The notes under the pieces were generated by a model, which was not told where the DNA came from, ran no database searches, and saw only the letters and a list, made by a program, of their open reading frames with translations. A stretch of DNA of 28,604 nucleotides from a virus: the IMG/VR virus record IMGVR_UViG_3300023257_000090, positions 1 through 28,604 of that record; one strand, 5' to 3'. The position numbers and the translations under genes are program-made. Positions 7,213-15,202 of the stretch are shown piece after piece (position 1 is the stretch's first letter; every line of letters starts with the position of its first letter).

Positions 7213-7264
7213 AGTATAAAATCAGTGAATCAATATTTAAAAAAGAGTTTTAACAACAATTTAT
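7212..7264 (+). promoter_or_regulatory. Bipartite archaeal promoter for the head operon (leaderless)
   Basis: AAGTATAAAA (7212-7221) overlaps the terminase stop codon. Thirteen bases on follows ATTTAAAAAA (7234-7243), the TATA box, preceded by AATCAAT. The TATA centre is about 26 bases before the portal ATG at 7265, so the message should start at or beside the start codon, and there is no Shine-Dalgarno sequence. The same two-part design recurs at 12108, 16260, 26054 and 27275. Confidence 0.75.
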
Positions 7265-9226
7265 ATGACAAAGGGCTATATTGCACTTTCAAAGGCACAA
7301 AAGCATATCTCTATTACTGAACAGTTTAAAGGAGAGACCAACGATGAAGAAGTAAGATTCCCCAAGTCACTGGGGGTTAAGCATCCGGTGGATTTCAAAG
7401 TAATGGAAGCATGGTACAATGGACATCCATTCGTTAAGGGAGCAATTGATAAACACGTTGATTCAATCGTAGCAGATTTCACAGTTGATTCAAAAGATGA
7501 CAAAAGTCTAACATTAATTGAGAGCTTTATTGCTAACACTAATTTTTTAGTATTCTTAAGACAATGGATTTTAAATGCCCTTATCTCTGGAAACGGATTT
7601 ATGGAATTAGATCTGGAAAATGAAAAAGTGAGAGTATTGGACAGTAAAACAATGTACGTAAAGCGTAATAGTAAGGGGAAAGTAATTGGTTATAATCAAT
7701 ATGTTGGAGAGATCAAGTCGTTTAAGAAAGACAGAAAAGAGATGATCCCATTCGGACCAGGAAATATTGCACACTTCCCAGTAAATACCTTAGCCGATAA
7801 TGCCTATGGGTTGGGATTAATCTGGCCAAATAGAAATGCATTGGACATGCTGGCTCAAAATGAATTGGACATGCATAAGTTAGTAAGCAGAAAAGCCGGA
7901 GCACCGTACCACGTAAAGATTGGACAACCAGGAGAGGCAGCACAGAAAGAAGACATAGATGACTTCAATTCAAAGTTAGAATATTTAAATAGTAGAACAG
8001 AATGGGTAACAGACGGAAATGTAGAGATCAAAGGAGTAGACTTCGGAGATTTAGGGAAGAACTTCGCGACATCATTAGAACATGATATCCAAGAATTAGT
8101 ATTTGGTTTTCAAGTGCCAGCAACATTAATGGGTGTGATGAATGTGCCTGAAGGATTAGCTAAAGTACAGTTAGAAGCATTCCAAAGAAGGATTAAAAGT
8201 TTACAGGAGTCAGTAGAAAAAGTAATAGAGGAAAAGATATTCAAACAAATCTTAAATGCAAATAAGTTAGATACAGATATAGAAATCACTTGGAACCTCC
8301 CCGGTGAAACAGAGATCAACAATCGTATAGAGAGATTAACTAATTTATTGGGCGGAACAGTAGCTATTTCAGAGAACATGAAGAGAATGATAGAAAAAGA
8401 ACTTGCTCAAGTATTAGACTTTCAAGATGCAGAGAAATATCTCAATGAACCAGACGAAGAGTTGAAAGGATTAGATGATGACCAAGCTAAAACAGATCCA
8501 ATAGTTGATCCACTAAAACCAAAGCCAGAGAATCCAGAACGTAAGAAAGAAGAAAATATCAAACAACCAGAAGTTCCAGGGGAAAAACCTGCAGCCAAAG
8601 AAGAACATGAACACGTATTGACTGAAACAGGAATGTGCGGATGTGGATGCGGGCAACAATTAACAGAAGAAGAGGTAGCAGAATATACGGTGGAAGAATG
8701 GTGCCAGTTACAAGAGGTGGCTGGATTTAATTATGTAGATTATTTAGTAAACATCCTCGGAAAGGCAGATACAGAGAAGTTCACAGACTTATTGGCCACA
8801 ACAGAGCAACAATTAGATCTTGGATTATTAAGTCAAACAGATATAGAAAAACTAAGAGTAGTATTAAAGGATGGCTTCCAAAAGAACAAAACAATCAAAC
8901 AAATAGAGTCAGACATAGGGAAGTTCATTAATCTTAAAGATAGATACGTAATTAATGAGCATGGTGATAAGGTGCTTAAAGCAAGAGCAGAATCAAGGGC
9001 AAACAATATAGCAAGAACAGAAACTGTCAGATTAGCGAATAAGGGATTACTAAAGACATACAATGAATCAGGGATTAAAAAAGTTAGATTTCTTGCTGCA
9101 CTATCAGAGAGAACTTGCCCGCAATGTAGTGCATTAAATGGTGAAGTCTTTGAAATAAATGAGGCAGAAGATTTAATCCCAGTGCATTCGTCTTGTAGAT
9201 GTACTTGGATGTCTGTTCTTGATTGA
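7265..9226 (+). CDS. Portal protein fused to MuF-type minor head protein
   Basis: A 653-residue protein. Residues 1 to about 400 are an HK97-type portal (VKHPVDFKVMEAWYNGHPFVKG at the N-terminus and a core ending in LEAFQRRIKSLQESVEKVIEE). A hydrophilic, proline-rich linker follows, then a cysteine cluster (MCGCGCGQQL, about residues 457-466). The last 80 residues are a phage Mu F/SPP1 gp7-like domain: ARTETVRLANKG, then FLAALSERTCPQCSALNGEVF and HSSCRC. The portal forms the ring at the packaging vertex; MuF proteins lie inside the head and may be ejected with DNA. Fused portal-MuF proteins occur in other viruses but are less common than separate genes. Its own promoter suggests a leaderless message. 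Confidence 0.9.
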   Translation: MTKGYIALSKAQKHISITEQFKGETNDEEVRFPKSLGVKHPVDFKVMEAWYNGHPFVKGAIDKHVDSIVADFTVDSKDDKSLTLIESFIANTNFLVFLRQWILNALISGNGFMELDLENEKVRVLDSKTMYVKRNSKGKVIGYNQYVGEIKSFKKDRKEMIPFGPGNIAHFPVNTLADNAYGLGLIWPNRNALDMLAQNELDMHKLVSRKAGAPYHVKIGQPGEAAQKEDIDDFNSKLEYLNSRTEWVTDGNVEIKGVDFGDLGKNFATSLEHDIQELVFGFQVPATLMGVMNVPEGLAKVQLEAFQRRIKSLQESVEKVIEEKIFKQILNANKLDTDIEITWNLPGETEINNRIERLTNLLGGTVAISENMKRMIEKELAQVLDFQDAEKYLNEPDEELKGLDDDQAKTDPIVDPLKPKPENPERKKEENIKQPEVPGEKPAAKEEHEHVLTETGMCGCGCGQQLTEEEVAEYTVEEWCQLQEVAGFNYVDYLVNILGKADTEKFTDLLATTEQQLDLGLLSQTDIEKLRVVLKDGFQKNKTIKQIESDIGKFINLKDRYVINEHGDKVLKARAESRANNIARTETVRLANKGLLKTYNESGIKKVRFLAALSERTCPQCSALNGEVFEINEAEDLIPVHSSCRCTWMSVLD

Positions 9227-10368
9227 TGGGACAAATTACTAATTCAACGATGGGGAGCCCAATCGCTATAGTTAACCATCAAGGAAGATTATTGGTTGAT
9301 ATTGGAAGCTCAATAAATATCGGTTCGGTATCCGCGCAAGTGGACTCAATATATGTTCAAAGCGGTGCGATGTACATCCAAAGCGGGACAGTAACAGTAG
9401 ATAATTTATATGCTGGAAGTGAATCTTGGGTAAAAGAAGTTCCAAAGACAGAGGTTTATACTTCTGGAATAGTTAGTGTTAGTGGAGTTGTAGGTGTGGA
9501 GTTTAGTAATGATTACGTTAATGTTATCCAATCAGGAACCCAGTGGGCAGTTAGCGGAGTGGTTACAGCTAATACTGGTTTATACGCAGGAAGCGAGACA
9601 ACAATTCTAAACTTTGGGGACTTAGGAAGCAGCAGAGTAGTAATTGGAAGTGTTGCTATAACAGGAAGTGTTCAAACATTCGGAACATCAATAACTGTTG
9701 GAAGCGAGTCTTGGATTAAGAACTTTGATGACTTGGGTAGTTCAACAGTAGTGACTAACTTCAGTGATTTGGGCAGTACCAGAGTAGTGCAAGGAAATGT
9801 AGACGTAGATAATTTATATGCGGGAAGTGAATATACAATACTCAATTTCGGTGATCTCGGCTCAAATAGTGTTATAACTAATTTCGGGACACTTGGTTCC
9901 TCGAGAGTTATTGAGAACCTTGGAGTTTTAGGATCATCAAGAGTTATAACAAATGTGGTTGGTGTAACCCCAAGCGGAACTTTTACAGTAGCAACAGATA
10001 ATTATCTCGGAAGCGAGGTATATCAAGGAACAAGCCCATTGGTGGTTCTCGGAAGCGTGAATATAGACAATGCAACGACCATAGGGAGTATAGGCAACCA
10101 AATAGTAACTGGTAGCGTAAACGTGACCAATTTTGCACAAGTGGGCAGTTTAACAACACAGGGGGTTGCAATATCAGGAACTCCAGAAGTATTCGTTGAT
10201 ACAAGGGAAAATACTTCTAATTCTTACAATCCAGACATGATATTAGTTTATTCTGGTGGGGTCATAGGTAGCATTTATAAGAACACCGGAACGGGAAGTA
10301 TAATTCAAGTCCTTTCTTATGATGCAAGCGATAATTTAACAAACGTCAGTCCGTGGGGGGCAGTATAA
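9226..10368 (+). CDS. Repetitive beta-rich fibre-like structural protein
   Basis: A 380-residue protein made of short Gly, Ser, Val and Thr-rich beta strands. A unit of about 13 residues, NF-x-DLGSS-x-VV, recurs at least six times in the middle (NFGDLGSSRVV, NFDDLGSSTVV, NFSDLGSTRVV, NFGDLGSNSVI, NFGTLGSSRVI, NLGVLGSSRVI). The unit LYAGSE also recurs. This suggests a beta-helix or triple-beta fibre shaft. The gene at 27419 shares the segment SA-x-VD-x-(I/V)Y(V/I)QSG and one copy of the unit, so the two are paralogous in part. The ATG at 9226 overlaps the portal stop by one base. Its place in the head operon suggests a capsid fibre, but a tail fibre cannot be excluded. Confidence 0.7.
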   Translation: MGQITNSTMGSPIAIVNHQGRLLVDIGSSINIGSVSAQVDSIYVQSGAMYIQSGTVTVDNLYAGSESWVKEVPKTEVYTSGIVSVSGVVGVEFSNDYVNVIQSGTQWAVSGVVTANTGLYAGSETTILNFGDLGSSRVVIGSVAITGSVQTFGTSITVGSESWIKNFDDLGSSTVVTNFSDLGSTRVVQGNVDVDNLYAGSEYTILNFGDLGSNSVITNFGTLGSSRVIENLGVLGSSRVITNVVGVTPSGTFTVATDNYLGSEVYQGTSPLVVLGSVNIDNATTIGSIGNQIVTGSVNVTNFAQVGSLTTQGVAISGTPEVFVDTRENTSNSYNPDMILVYSGGVIGSIYKNTGTGSIIQVLSYDASDNLTNVSPWGAV

Positions 10369-11228
10369 TGGGAGACGTAGCAACATTGAATCCTTTTACA
10401 GGGGACTTACAATTGATTAATCGGGCTACTGGTGATACAGGATATACTAACTTAACAGAGTTTGTAGACCAAACAGCTTGGAGATTATTTTATTCTAATG
10501 CAGATGGAGATGTTACAGAACTTGTGTTTGGAGATTCAGATAAAGTTTTAACTTCTAACGGAGCAACATCAGCACCAACTTGGGAAACTCCAAGTGGTGG
10601 TGCACAAACACCTTGGACGGCAAACATAGAAGGGGCAGAATATGCTCTTGGAAGTGTTGGGGACATAGACCACGACGACGCAACAGCTTCAGATTGGAAT
10701 TTAATAAACAAAGACCAAGACAAAGATATTAATTTAAAAATTAATGATGGAGGAACAGAGAGGACAGCAATACAAATTCATGGAGATAGCGGAATAATAT
10801 CACACCCTCGACAAAGTTTTGTGGTTGCTTACATAGGAGCAAGGCAAACTATTGCCAACGCTACAAATACAACCTTGAATTTTGACACAGAAGAAGTTGA
10901 TGTTTTAGGAGAATTTAACACAACAACCAAAACATTTACAGCGATAGAAGCAGGAGTTTATAATGTTACATGCACAGCATCTTGGCTGAATGTAAATGTA
11001 AATAAAACATATTTTATTCAGATCCGTTCTTCATCAGCCCCAACGCTAGCAAGATTTTCAAATACTACGGTAGCTCAAATACTTTTAGGGCAAATGAACT
11101 CTATTAATGTAAAACTAGCAGCAGGGGGTACAATATATGTTCAGGGTTATCAGAACAGCGGTGGAAACGAAATTGTTGAGGGCGGATCGTCATGGGAGAG
11201 TACTTTAACCATAACAAAGGTATCATAA
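10368..11228 (+). CDS. Virion protein with C1q-like C-terminal domain
   Basis: A 286-residue protein. The N-terminal 85 residues are a linker-like region common in phage fibres (FYSNADGDVTELVFGDSDKVLTSNG, then a Thr/Pro-rich stretch). The C-terminal 135 residues resemble a C1q/TNF jelly roll: FVVAYIGARQTI, FNTTTKTFTAIEAGVYNVTC, then IYVQGYQNSGG and a closing SSWESTLTITKV. C1q-like domains form trimers and bind ligands at fibre tips. The ATG 10368 overlaps the previous stop by one base; the open frame from GTG 10353 is less likely. Together with the preceding gene it may form a head-attached fibre and its tip. Confidence 0.7.
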   Translation: MGDVATLNPFTGDLQLINRATGDTGYTNLTEFVDQTAWRLFYSNADGDVTELVFGDSDKVLTSNGATSAPTWETPSGGAQTPWTANIEGAEYALGSVGDIDHDDATASDWNLINKDQDKDINLKINDGGTERTAIQIHGDSGIISHPRQSFVVAYIGARQTIANATNTTLNFDTEEVDVLGEFNTTTKTFTAIEAGVYNVTCTASWLNVNVNKTYFIQIRSSSAPTLARFSNTTVAQILLGQMNSINVKLAAGGTIYVQGYQNSGGNEIVEGGSSWESTLTITKVS

Positions 11229-11476
11229 TGAAAATTTTAAAAATAGAAAGCAACAGTATCAATAAAGAAAAAAAGATAGTAATAACTTTGGAAGGTTACC
11301 CACACGCTAAACCTGTATTTCCAGCAGACATATCAGAAGAAGAATTAAAAACAAAATTAGCAGAATGGAAGATAAACCAAGACGAAGTGGATGCTATCAA
11401 TGCTAATGCTGTTGCAGAAAAGGTAGTAGAAAAAGACATTAGTGAATTAAGGGACTTAGAAGGAAAAGAAATATGA
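11228..11476 (+). CDS. Small hypothetical protein
   Basis: An 82-residue acidic protein starting at ATG 11228, which overlaps the C1q gene stop by one base (TAATG). The frame is open from 11192, but that extension would lie inside the C1q gene. The first 40 residues look beta-rich (KILKIESNSINKEKKIVITLEG) and the rest is helical. The family is unknown. By place between fibre and capsid genes it could be a chaperone or minor virion protein, which is not shown by sequence. Confidence 0.6.
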   Translation: MKILKIESNSINKEKKIVITLEGYPHAKPVFPADISEEELKTKLAEWKINQDEVDAINANAVAEKVVEKDISELRDLEGKEI

Positions 11477-11655
11477 AAGAAGAAAGAATAACCATAGAAC
11501 CGAAAGATAAAGAGCTCGGATTAGAGATAATGGAATTTATGAAGGACATAGAAGATATCATGGATGCCGCAAAAAAGGTAAGTCAACCTTATTATAAATT
11601 CGATCCATCAATGTTTTTGATGTGGAGGTTAAATGAAAATAGAAGAAAGGCCTAA
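11473..11655 (+). CDS. Small hypothetical protein
   Basis: A 60-residue charged protein, mostly helical, overlapping the previous gene by four bases (ATGA) and the next by 23. No family is recognised. The C-terminal WRLNENRRKA is basic. The tight overlap on both sides is the main reason to accept it as a gene. Confidence 0.55.
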   Translation: MKEERITIEPKDKELGLEIMEFMKDIEDIMDAAKKVSQPYYKFDPSMFLMWRLNENRRKA

Positions 11656-11785
11656 ATGTGAAAAGCCAGGATGTGAAGAGTATGCCATAGTCTTATGGGG
11701 AGATATGTGGCTTTGCGGGAATCATTTGGTAGAATTGCAAGAGAAATTAAATAAAGAACGGAGGGATATGTTAATACATGGTTAG
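11633..11785 (+). CDS. Zinc-ribbon microprotein (50 aa)
   Basis: A 50-residue reading frame from ATG 11633 to TAG 11785. It holds KCEKPGCEEYAIVL, then LCGNHLVEL, so it has two pairs of likely zinc ligands (C-x4-C and C-x2-H) about 15 residues apart, a compact zinc-ribbon or treble-clef-like knuckle. The remainder is a short basic helix (LQEKLNKERRDML). It overlaps both neighbours in other frames, as is common in this operon. The metal site suggests a nucleic-acid- or protein-binding role. Confidence 0.6.
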   Translation: MKIEERPKCEKPGCEEYAIVLWGDMWLCGNHLVELQEKLNKERRDMLIHG

Positions 11786-12104
11786 GATAATCAAGAAAAC
11801 ACAGCAAAGAGTAGTAACTATGCCGCACATAGGGGATGTTATAGAGTTTTCAAACTCAGGTCACGATGCAGTAGATAAAGAGAGTGTCCCAATTATTGGT
11901 CCCTGGGAAGATACCTTGATAGATGGTGTTACAACTTCTGGCGGACCTCCCAGCAGACAACAACTCATGTGGGGTGGGCACGGAAATAAGCTCCAAGGAA
12001 CAACTGCAGCCTTAATGGGTGCGGAATTAGATAGCTTAAATGTGGTAGGACAACGGAAATCTACGCATAGAAGACGTAAAACAACAGTATCAATTGATAC
12101 ATAG
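11778..12104 (+). CDS. Hypothetical protein (108 aa)
   Basis: A basic protein at both ends (MVRIIKKTQQR at the start, STHRRRKTTV near the end), with a Gly/Pro-rich middle (SGGPPSRQQLMWGGHGNK). No recognised domain and no membrane segment. The start overlaps the zinc-ribbon gene by eight bases; a second in-frame ATG at 11820 is possible. It closes the operon that begins with the portal, as a promoter follows directly. Confidence 0.55.
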   Translation: MVRIIKKTQQRVVTMPHIGDVIEFSNSGHDAVDKESVPIIGPWEDTLIDGVTTSGGPPSRQQLMWGGHGNKLQGTTAALMGAELDSLNVVGQRKSTHRRRKTTVSIDT

Positions 12105-12107
12105 TTA

Positions 12108-12158
12108 TTTTATACTTAGTTTATCAACGTTTAAAAAGCAAAATTGAGTAATTTAACC
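12108..12158 (+). promoter_or_regulatory. Bipartite archaeal promoter for the capsid genes (leaderless)
   Basis: TTTTATACTT (12108-12117) is the reverse complement of the AAGTATAAAA element at other promoters. After an 11-base gap with ATCAAC comes the TATA box GTTTAAAAA (12129-12137). The TATA centre is about 26 bases before ATG 12159, which fits a leaderless message and argues against the in-frame TTG at 12144 as start. Confidence 0.75.
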
Positions 12159-13118
12159 ATGGCTCTCGAAGAAAAAGAACTGGCTGTGAATAACATAGAA
12201 CTTAAGTGGAACGAGCAGATAGTTGAATTTGATTCAAAAACCGAAGCATCTGAAGATTTCAAGATTAAAGGGATAGCAATAAACGAGACAACTACTTCTA
12301 ATGGGCATAAATTTCTTTCAGAAGAATTAAGCAAATCAGCTGGAAGCCTAATGGGTGTACCATTACTTAAAGATCATGAAAATAGAATAGAAAACATTGT
12401 TGGGAGAGTAACAAACGCATACTTTGACTCAATGCAAAATAATATTCAATTTGAAGCAAAGATCATGGATGTCAAAGTCCGAGAGATGATAAAAGATGGA
12501 AGGATTAATTCAGTAAGTGTTGGAGCATCAGTAAGTGAATTAGAAGAAACAGAAGAAGGGGAAATTATCCCAAGAGGAATCCAATTTAAAGAATTAAGTT
12601 TGGTGGCAGTTCCAGCAGATCAAGGGGCAACATTCAATGTGGCTTTAATGGAAGCATATAACAAAGATAATCCAAAAGTTAAGGCAGAAGAATTAAGAAA
12701 AAATAAGGGCCTAACAAAAGCACAATCATTCTCATCTAATGAGAAACTTAAACAAATGAAAGGGGGAAAATTACAAATGACAGAAGACACACCAGAGGAA
12801 AAAGAACAACCTGAAGAAAAAGTCGAAGCACCAGCAGAAACTGCAGAGGAAACTAAGGAAGAATCGAAAGAAGAACCTAAAGAGGAACCAGCAGTTACAG
12901 AAGAGAACGTTAAGAACTGGGTTAAAGAGGCTATCAAAGAATCTGACGCCGACGAAGCGCCTAAAGAAGCACCAGCTGAATCTAAAGAGGAAGTTAAGGA
13001 TGAAGTTAAGGATGAAGAAGACGAGGACGAAGAGGAAGTTGAGGAAGGTTTAAAGTTCGTACAAGAATCCGGAAGTTTACGGGGTGGAGCTATCACTGTA
13101 GTGCGAAAACTTAGATAA
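12159..13118 (+). CDS. Prohead protease (HK97/U35-like) with acidic scaffold-like C-terminus
   Basis: A 319-residue protein. Residues 30 to about 165 are a herpesvirus/HK97-type maturation protease: the likely catalytic His73 lies in LLKDHENRI, the likely Ser120 in INSVSVGAS, and the family's closing motif FKELSLVAVPADQGA is at about 150-164. Residues 207-319 are almost all Glu, Lys, Asp, Pro and Ala, predicted helical and acidic, as in internal scaffolds. The protease would cut scaffold and capsid proteins before expansion. An in-frame ATG at 12777, preceded by a GGGGG run, could give a separate 113-residue scaffold, as known in other viruses with nested protease-scaffold genes. Confidence 0.88.
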   Translation: MALEEKELAVNNIELKWNEQIVEFDSKTEASEDFKIKGIAINETTTSNGHKFLSEELSKSAGSLMGVPLLKDHENRIENIVGRVTNAYFDSMQNNIQFEAKIMDVKVREMIKDGRINSVSVGASVSELEETEEGEIIPRGIQFKELSLVAVPADQGATFNVALMEAYNKDNPKVKAEELRKNKGLTKAQSFSSNEKLKQMKGGKLQMTEDTPEEKEQPEEKVEAPAETAEETKEESKEEPKEEPAVTEENVKNWVKEAIKESDADEAPKEAPAESKEEVKDEVKDEEDEDEEEVEEGLKFVQESGSLRGGAITVVRKLR

Positions 13119-13579
13119 TGGCAAATCCATTAGGAGCAGTCGTAATAGCAGATGGAGGAAACCCAAGAACTTTGACAGGTATTGCTTTAGAAACAATCTC
13201 TGGAGGTCAAATAGTAGTAGTATCAGGCGCATTTGATGCAGTAAGTTCAGGAGCATCGAGCTTTAAAACTTCAGACATCGAAGTAGCTCAGATAGTTAGT
13301 GCTGAGAGAGCAAACGGTGTAGCACTTAGAAATGCAACTTCAGGTAATGAAGTGGTATTCCTTACAAGAGGAGCAGTTATTGTTCCATCTTTGGGATCAG
13401 TTCTACAAGGTACATCAATTGAAGCAGTTAGTGCAGATGGAGTTAGATCTCTATCTTCAGGAGCAGTTCCAACAGGATTGTATGCAGGAGTATCTGCAAA
13501 CAAGGTTATTGGAAGAGCATTAACAGCAGCAGGATCAGTAACAGCAGGAAACTATGCGTTAATTGATTTTAGTTTTTAA
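13118..13579 (+). CDS. Capsid decoration-type protein (DUF2190-like)
   Basis: A 153-residue, Gly, Ser, Ala and Val-rich beta protein placed between protease and major capsid protein. Its series of short strands with the sense G(I/V)AL, and the C-terminal GLYAGVSANKVIGRALTAAGSVTAGNYALIDF cut into segments, resembles small capsid cement proteins, in which repeated values are released as trimers on the capsid surface. It overlaps the protease stop by one base. High expression is likely from the leaderless promoter upstream. Function is inferred from position and composition. Confidence 0.6.
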   Translation: MANPLGAVVIADGGNPRTLTGIALETISGGQIVVVSGAFDAVSSGASSFKTSDIEVAQIVSAERANGVALRNATSGNEVVFLTRGAVIVPSLGSVLQGTSIEAVSADGVRSLSSGAVPTGLYAGVSANKVIGRALTAAGSVTAGNYALIDFSF

Positions 13580-13580
13580 G

Positions 13581-14444
13581 ATGGCAAATTTGAAACACAT
13601 AACAGAATATATTGGTACAGAAGACGGAACAGCAGGAACACTATTAATTCCTAAATTAATAGTTTCTAAGATGATCGAAGAAGTAGACAAAAAATTACTT
13701 CCAAGAGAATTAGCTGCACAAGTTTGGACACCAAATATGATTCAAGGATCATCTTTCACAGTTAACTTGGAAGATCCAGACACAATGGATGTTCGAAAAG
13801 TTGGAGAAGGTGCTGAAATACCATTGGACGCTCTTGAATATGAAACTGTAACATTTACTCCAAAAAAGTATGGTGTTGCAATTAGAATAACAAGAGAGAT
13901 GATGGAAGACGCGCAATTCCCAATACTTGAAGGGCAAATTAGAGCCGCAGGTAGAAGATTCGCTGAGAAAGAAACTGAGTTAATCTTAACAGCATTAGAC
14001 GGAGCAGGTACTACAGTTGCTGGAGGAGCAGCCGCAACAATTGCTAACATAACAGAAGCTATGGAAGGAATTGAGTCATATAGTTACACACCTACAGATA
14101 TAGTAATTGGTAGGGAATTTCTTTATGATTTGAGAAATATCGATACTTTTGTTGAAGCAGCTAAGGCCGGAAACACAGACATGTTAAGTAGAGGGTTCCT
14201 TGGAACAATCTATGGATTAAATGTAGGTGTATTCGACGATAAGGCAAGCCCAACACCAGGAACATACAAGAAATACGCATACGTACTTGACAGAAGTCAA
14301 GCATACGGTCTTGCAGTGAAGCGTGATTTAACAGTTGAAAATTTCGACTTACCAATTTACGATATGCAAGGAACAGCTATTACTTGGAGATTTGACGTCC
14401 AACTATTGAGAAGCAACGCTGTGGCAAAGATCACAACAGCTTAG
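13581..14444 (+). CDS. Major capsid protein, HK97 fold
   Basis: A 287-residue protein with HK97-fold capsid features: an N-terminal helical arm, a central stretch with GEGAEIPLDALEYETVTF and KKYGVAIRITREMMEDAQ (E-loop to spine helix), and a C-terminal A-domain (FLYDLRNI, then SRGFLGTIYGLNVGVFDD and the final AVKRDLTVENFDLP). It is shorter than HK97 gp5 and has no long N-terminal delta domain, consistent with scaffold being supplied by the protease tail. ATG 13581 follows the preceding stop by one base; the in-frame TTG 13563 would overlap the previous gene. A U-rich terminator follows. Confidence 0.92.
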   Translation: MANLKHITEYIGTEDGTAGTLLIPKLIVSKMIEEVDKKLLPRELAAQVWTPNMIQGSSFTVNLEDPDTMDVRKVGEGAEIPLDALEYETVTFTPKKYGVAIRITREMMEDAQFPILEGQIRAAGRRFAEKETELILTALDGAGTTVAGGAAATIANITEAMEGIESYSYTPTDIVIGREFLYDLRNIDTFVEAAKAGNTDMLSRGFLGTIYGLNVGVFDDKASPTPGTYKKYAYVLDRSQAYGLAVKRDLTVENFDLPIYDMQGTAITWRFDVQLLRSNAVAKITTA

Positions 14445-14456
14445 GGTTCAAAACAA

Positions 14457-14484
14457 TTTTTTTTATTATTTTTTTTATTATTTT
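14457..14484 (+). terminator. U-rich archaeal-type terminator after the capsid gene
   Basis: Twenty-four of 28 bases are T, in three runs separated by A or TTA, beginning 12 bases after the capsid stop codon. There is no GC-rich stem before it. Archaeal RNA polymerase ends transcription at such T tracts without a hairpin. No good TATA box lies before the next gene, so partial read-through probably feeds the downstream genes at lower level. Confidence 0.7.
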
Positions 14485-14513
14485 CAGAGACAATTAAATA
14501 GGAGACAAAAAAC

Positions 14514-14738
14514 ATGACAACAGGAAGTTTAGCACTCGGCTTAGTTCGAGGAATGAAGCAAGAAATGGGCGCATCGGGAGCAGGAATTCCGGCACTACTT
14601 TATGTAGAAGGAACACCAGACGGAAATTTAATGGCCGTTACAGGTAACGATGTGGTTTACGACGCAGTAAACGACCAATTCTACAAGTCCGAAACAGCCA
14701 GTGAAACAGATTGGATTAAATTGGGAAGTGTTGCTTAG
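14514..14738 (+). CDS. Small hypothetical virion protein
   Basis: A 74-residue protein with a Shine-Dalgarno-like AGGAGA 11 bases before the ATG. It is Gly- and Ala-rich with a likely beta C-terminal half (GNDVVYDAVNDQFYKSETASETDWIKLGSVA). No family is recognised. Position just after the capsid gene and before the head-tail connector genes suggests a minor head protein. Confidence 0.55.
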   Translation: MTTGSLALGLVRGMKQEMGASGAGIPALLYVEGTPDGNLMAVTGNDVVYDAVNDQFYKSETASETDWIKLGSVA

Positions 14739-14746
14739 GAGTTTAA

Positions 14747-15202
14747 ATGGCCCTAAGTTCAATAGGCAGTATTGCCAACCACATCAGTGAGAACTTTCCA
14801 AACTTACCGATAGGTATCAGTGGAAACCTTGTTGAAATTGTTAATTTATCTCTTTTTAATACAGAAAACTATACTGGACAAAGCATAGGATCTAATTCTA
14901 TAAGTGAAACATACCAGCACGCTATTTTAAATTTTGCACAAGCAGATATAATCGACCTTGTATATGGTCAAGCATCTACATTCTTGACATCCGGAGTAAC
15001 ACATTCCGTAACAACTTCTGAAGTATCCACAGTGAAGTTAGAAGGATTATCCGTTGAAGACGGAGAAGGTAAAACTACAATCAGCGCAGTAAATGCACTT
15101 GGTGGCTTAGGTAAAAGTGCAGCAGATCAATTCAGAAAGATGGCAGAAGGTTCACTTAAAAATATTGGTCGAAAAGTTAACTTCGGCAAAACTTTGGCAT
15201 GA
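14747..15202 (+). CDS. Putative head-tail adaptor (HK97 gp6-like)
   Basis: A 151-residue protein whose first 90 residues resemble helical connector proteins: a start like SIGSIANHISENFPNLP, a helix with VEIVNLSLFNTENYTG, and a helix with HAILNFAQADIIDLVYG. The remainder is polar with a basic end. Such adaptors form a ring under the portal. The call depends on position, helix pattern and the NYTG element; the sequence signal is modest. It overlaps the next gene by four bases. Confidence 0.5.
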   Translation: MALSSIGSIANHISENFPNLPIGISGNLVEIVNLSLFNTENYTGQSIGSNSISETYQHAILNFAQADIIDLVYGQASTFLTSGVTHSVTTSEVSTVKLEGLSVEDGEGKTTISAVNALGGLGKSAADQFRKMAEGSLKNIGRKVNFGKTLA

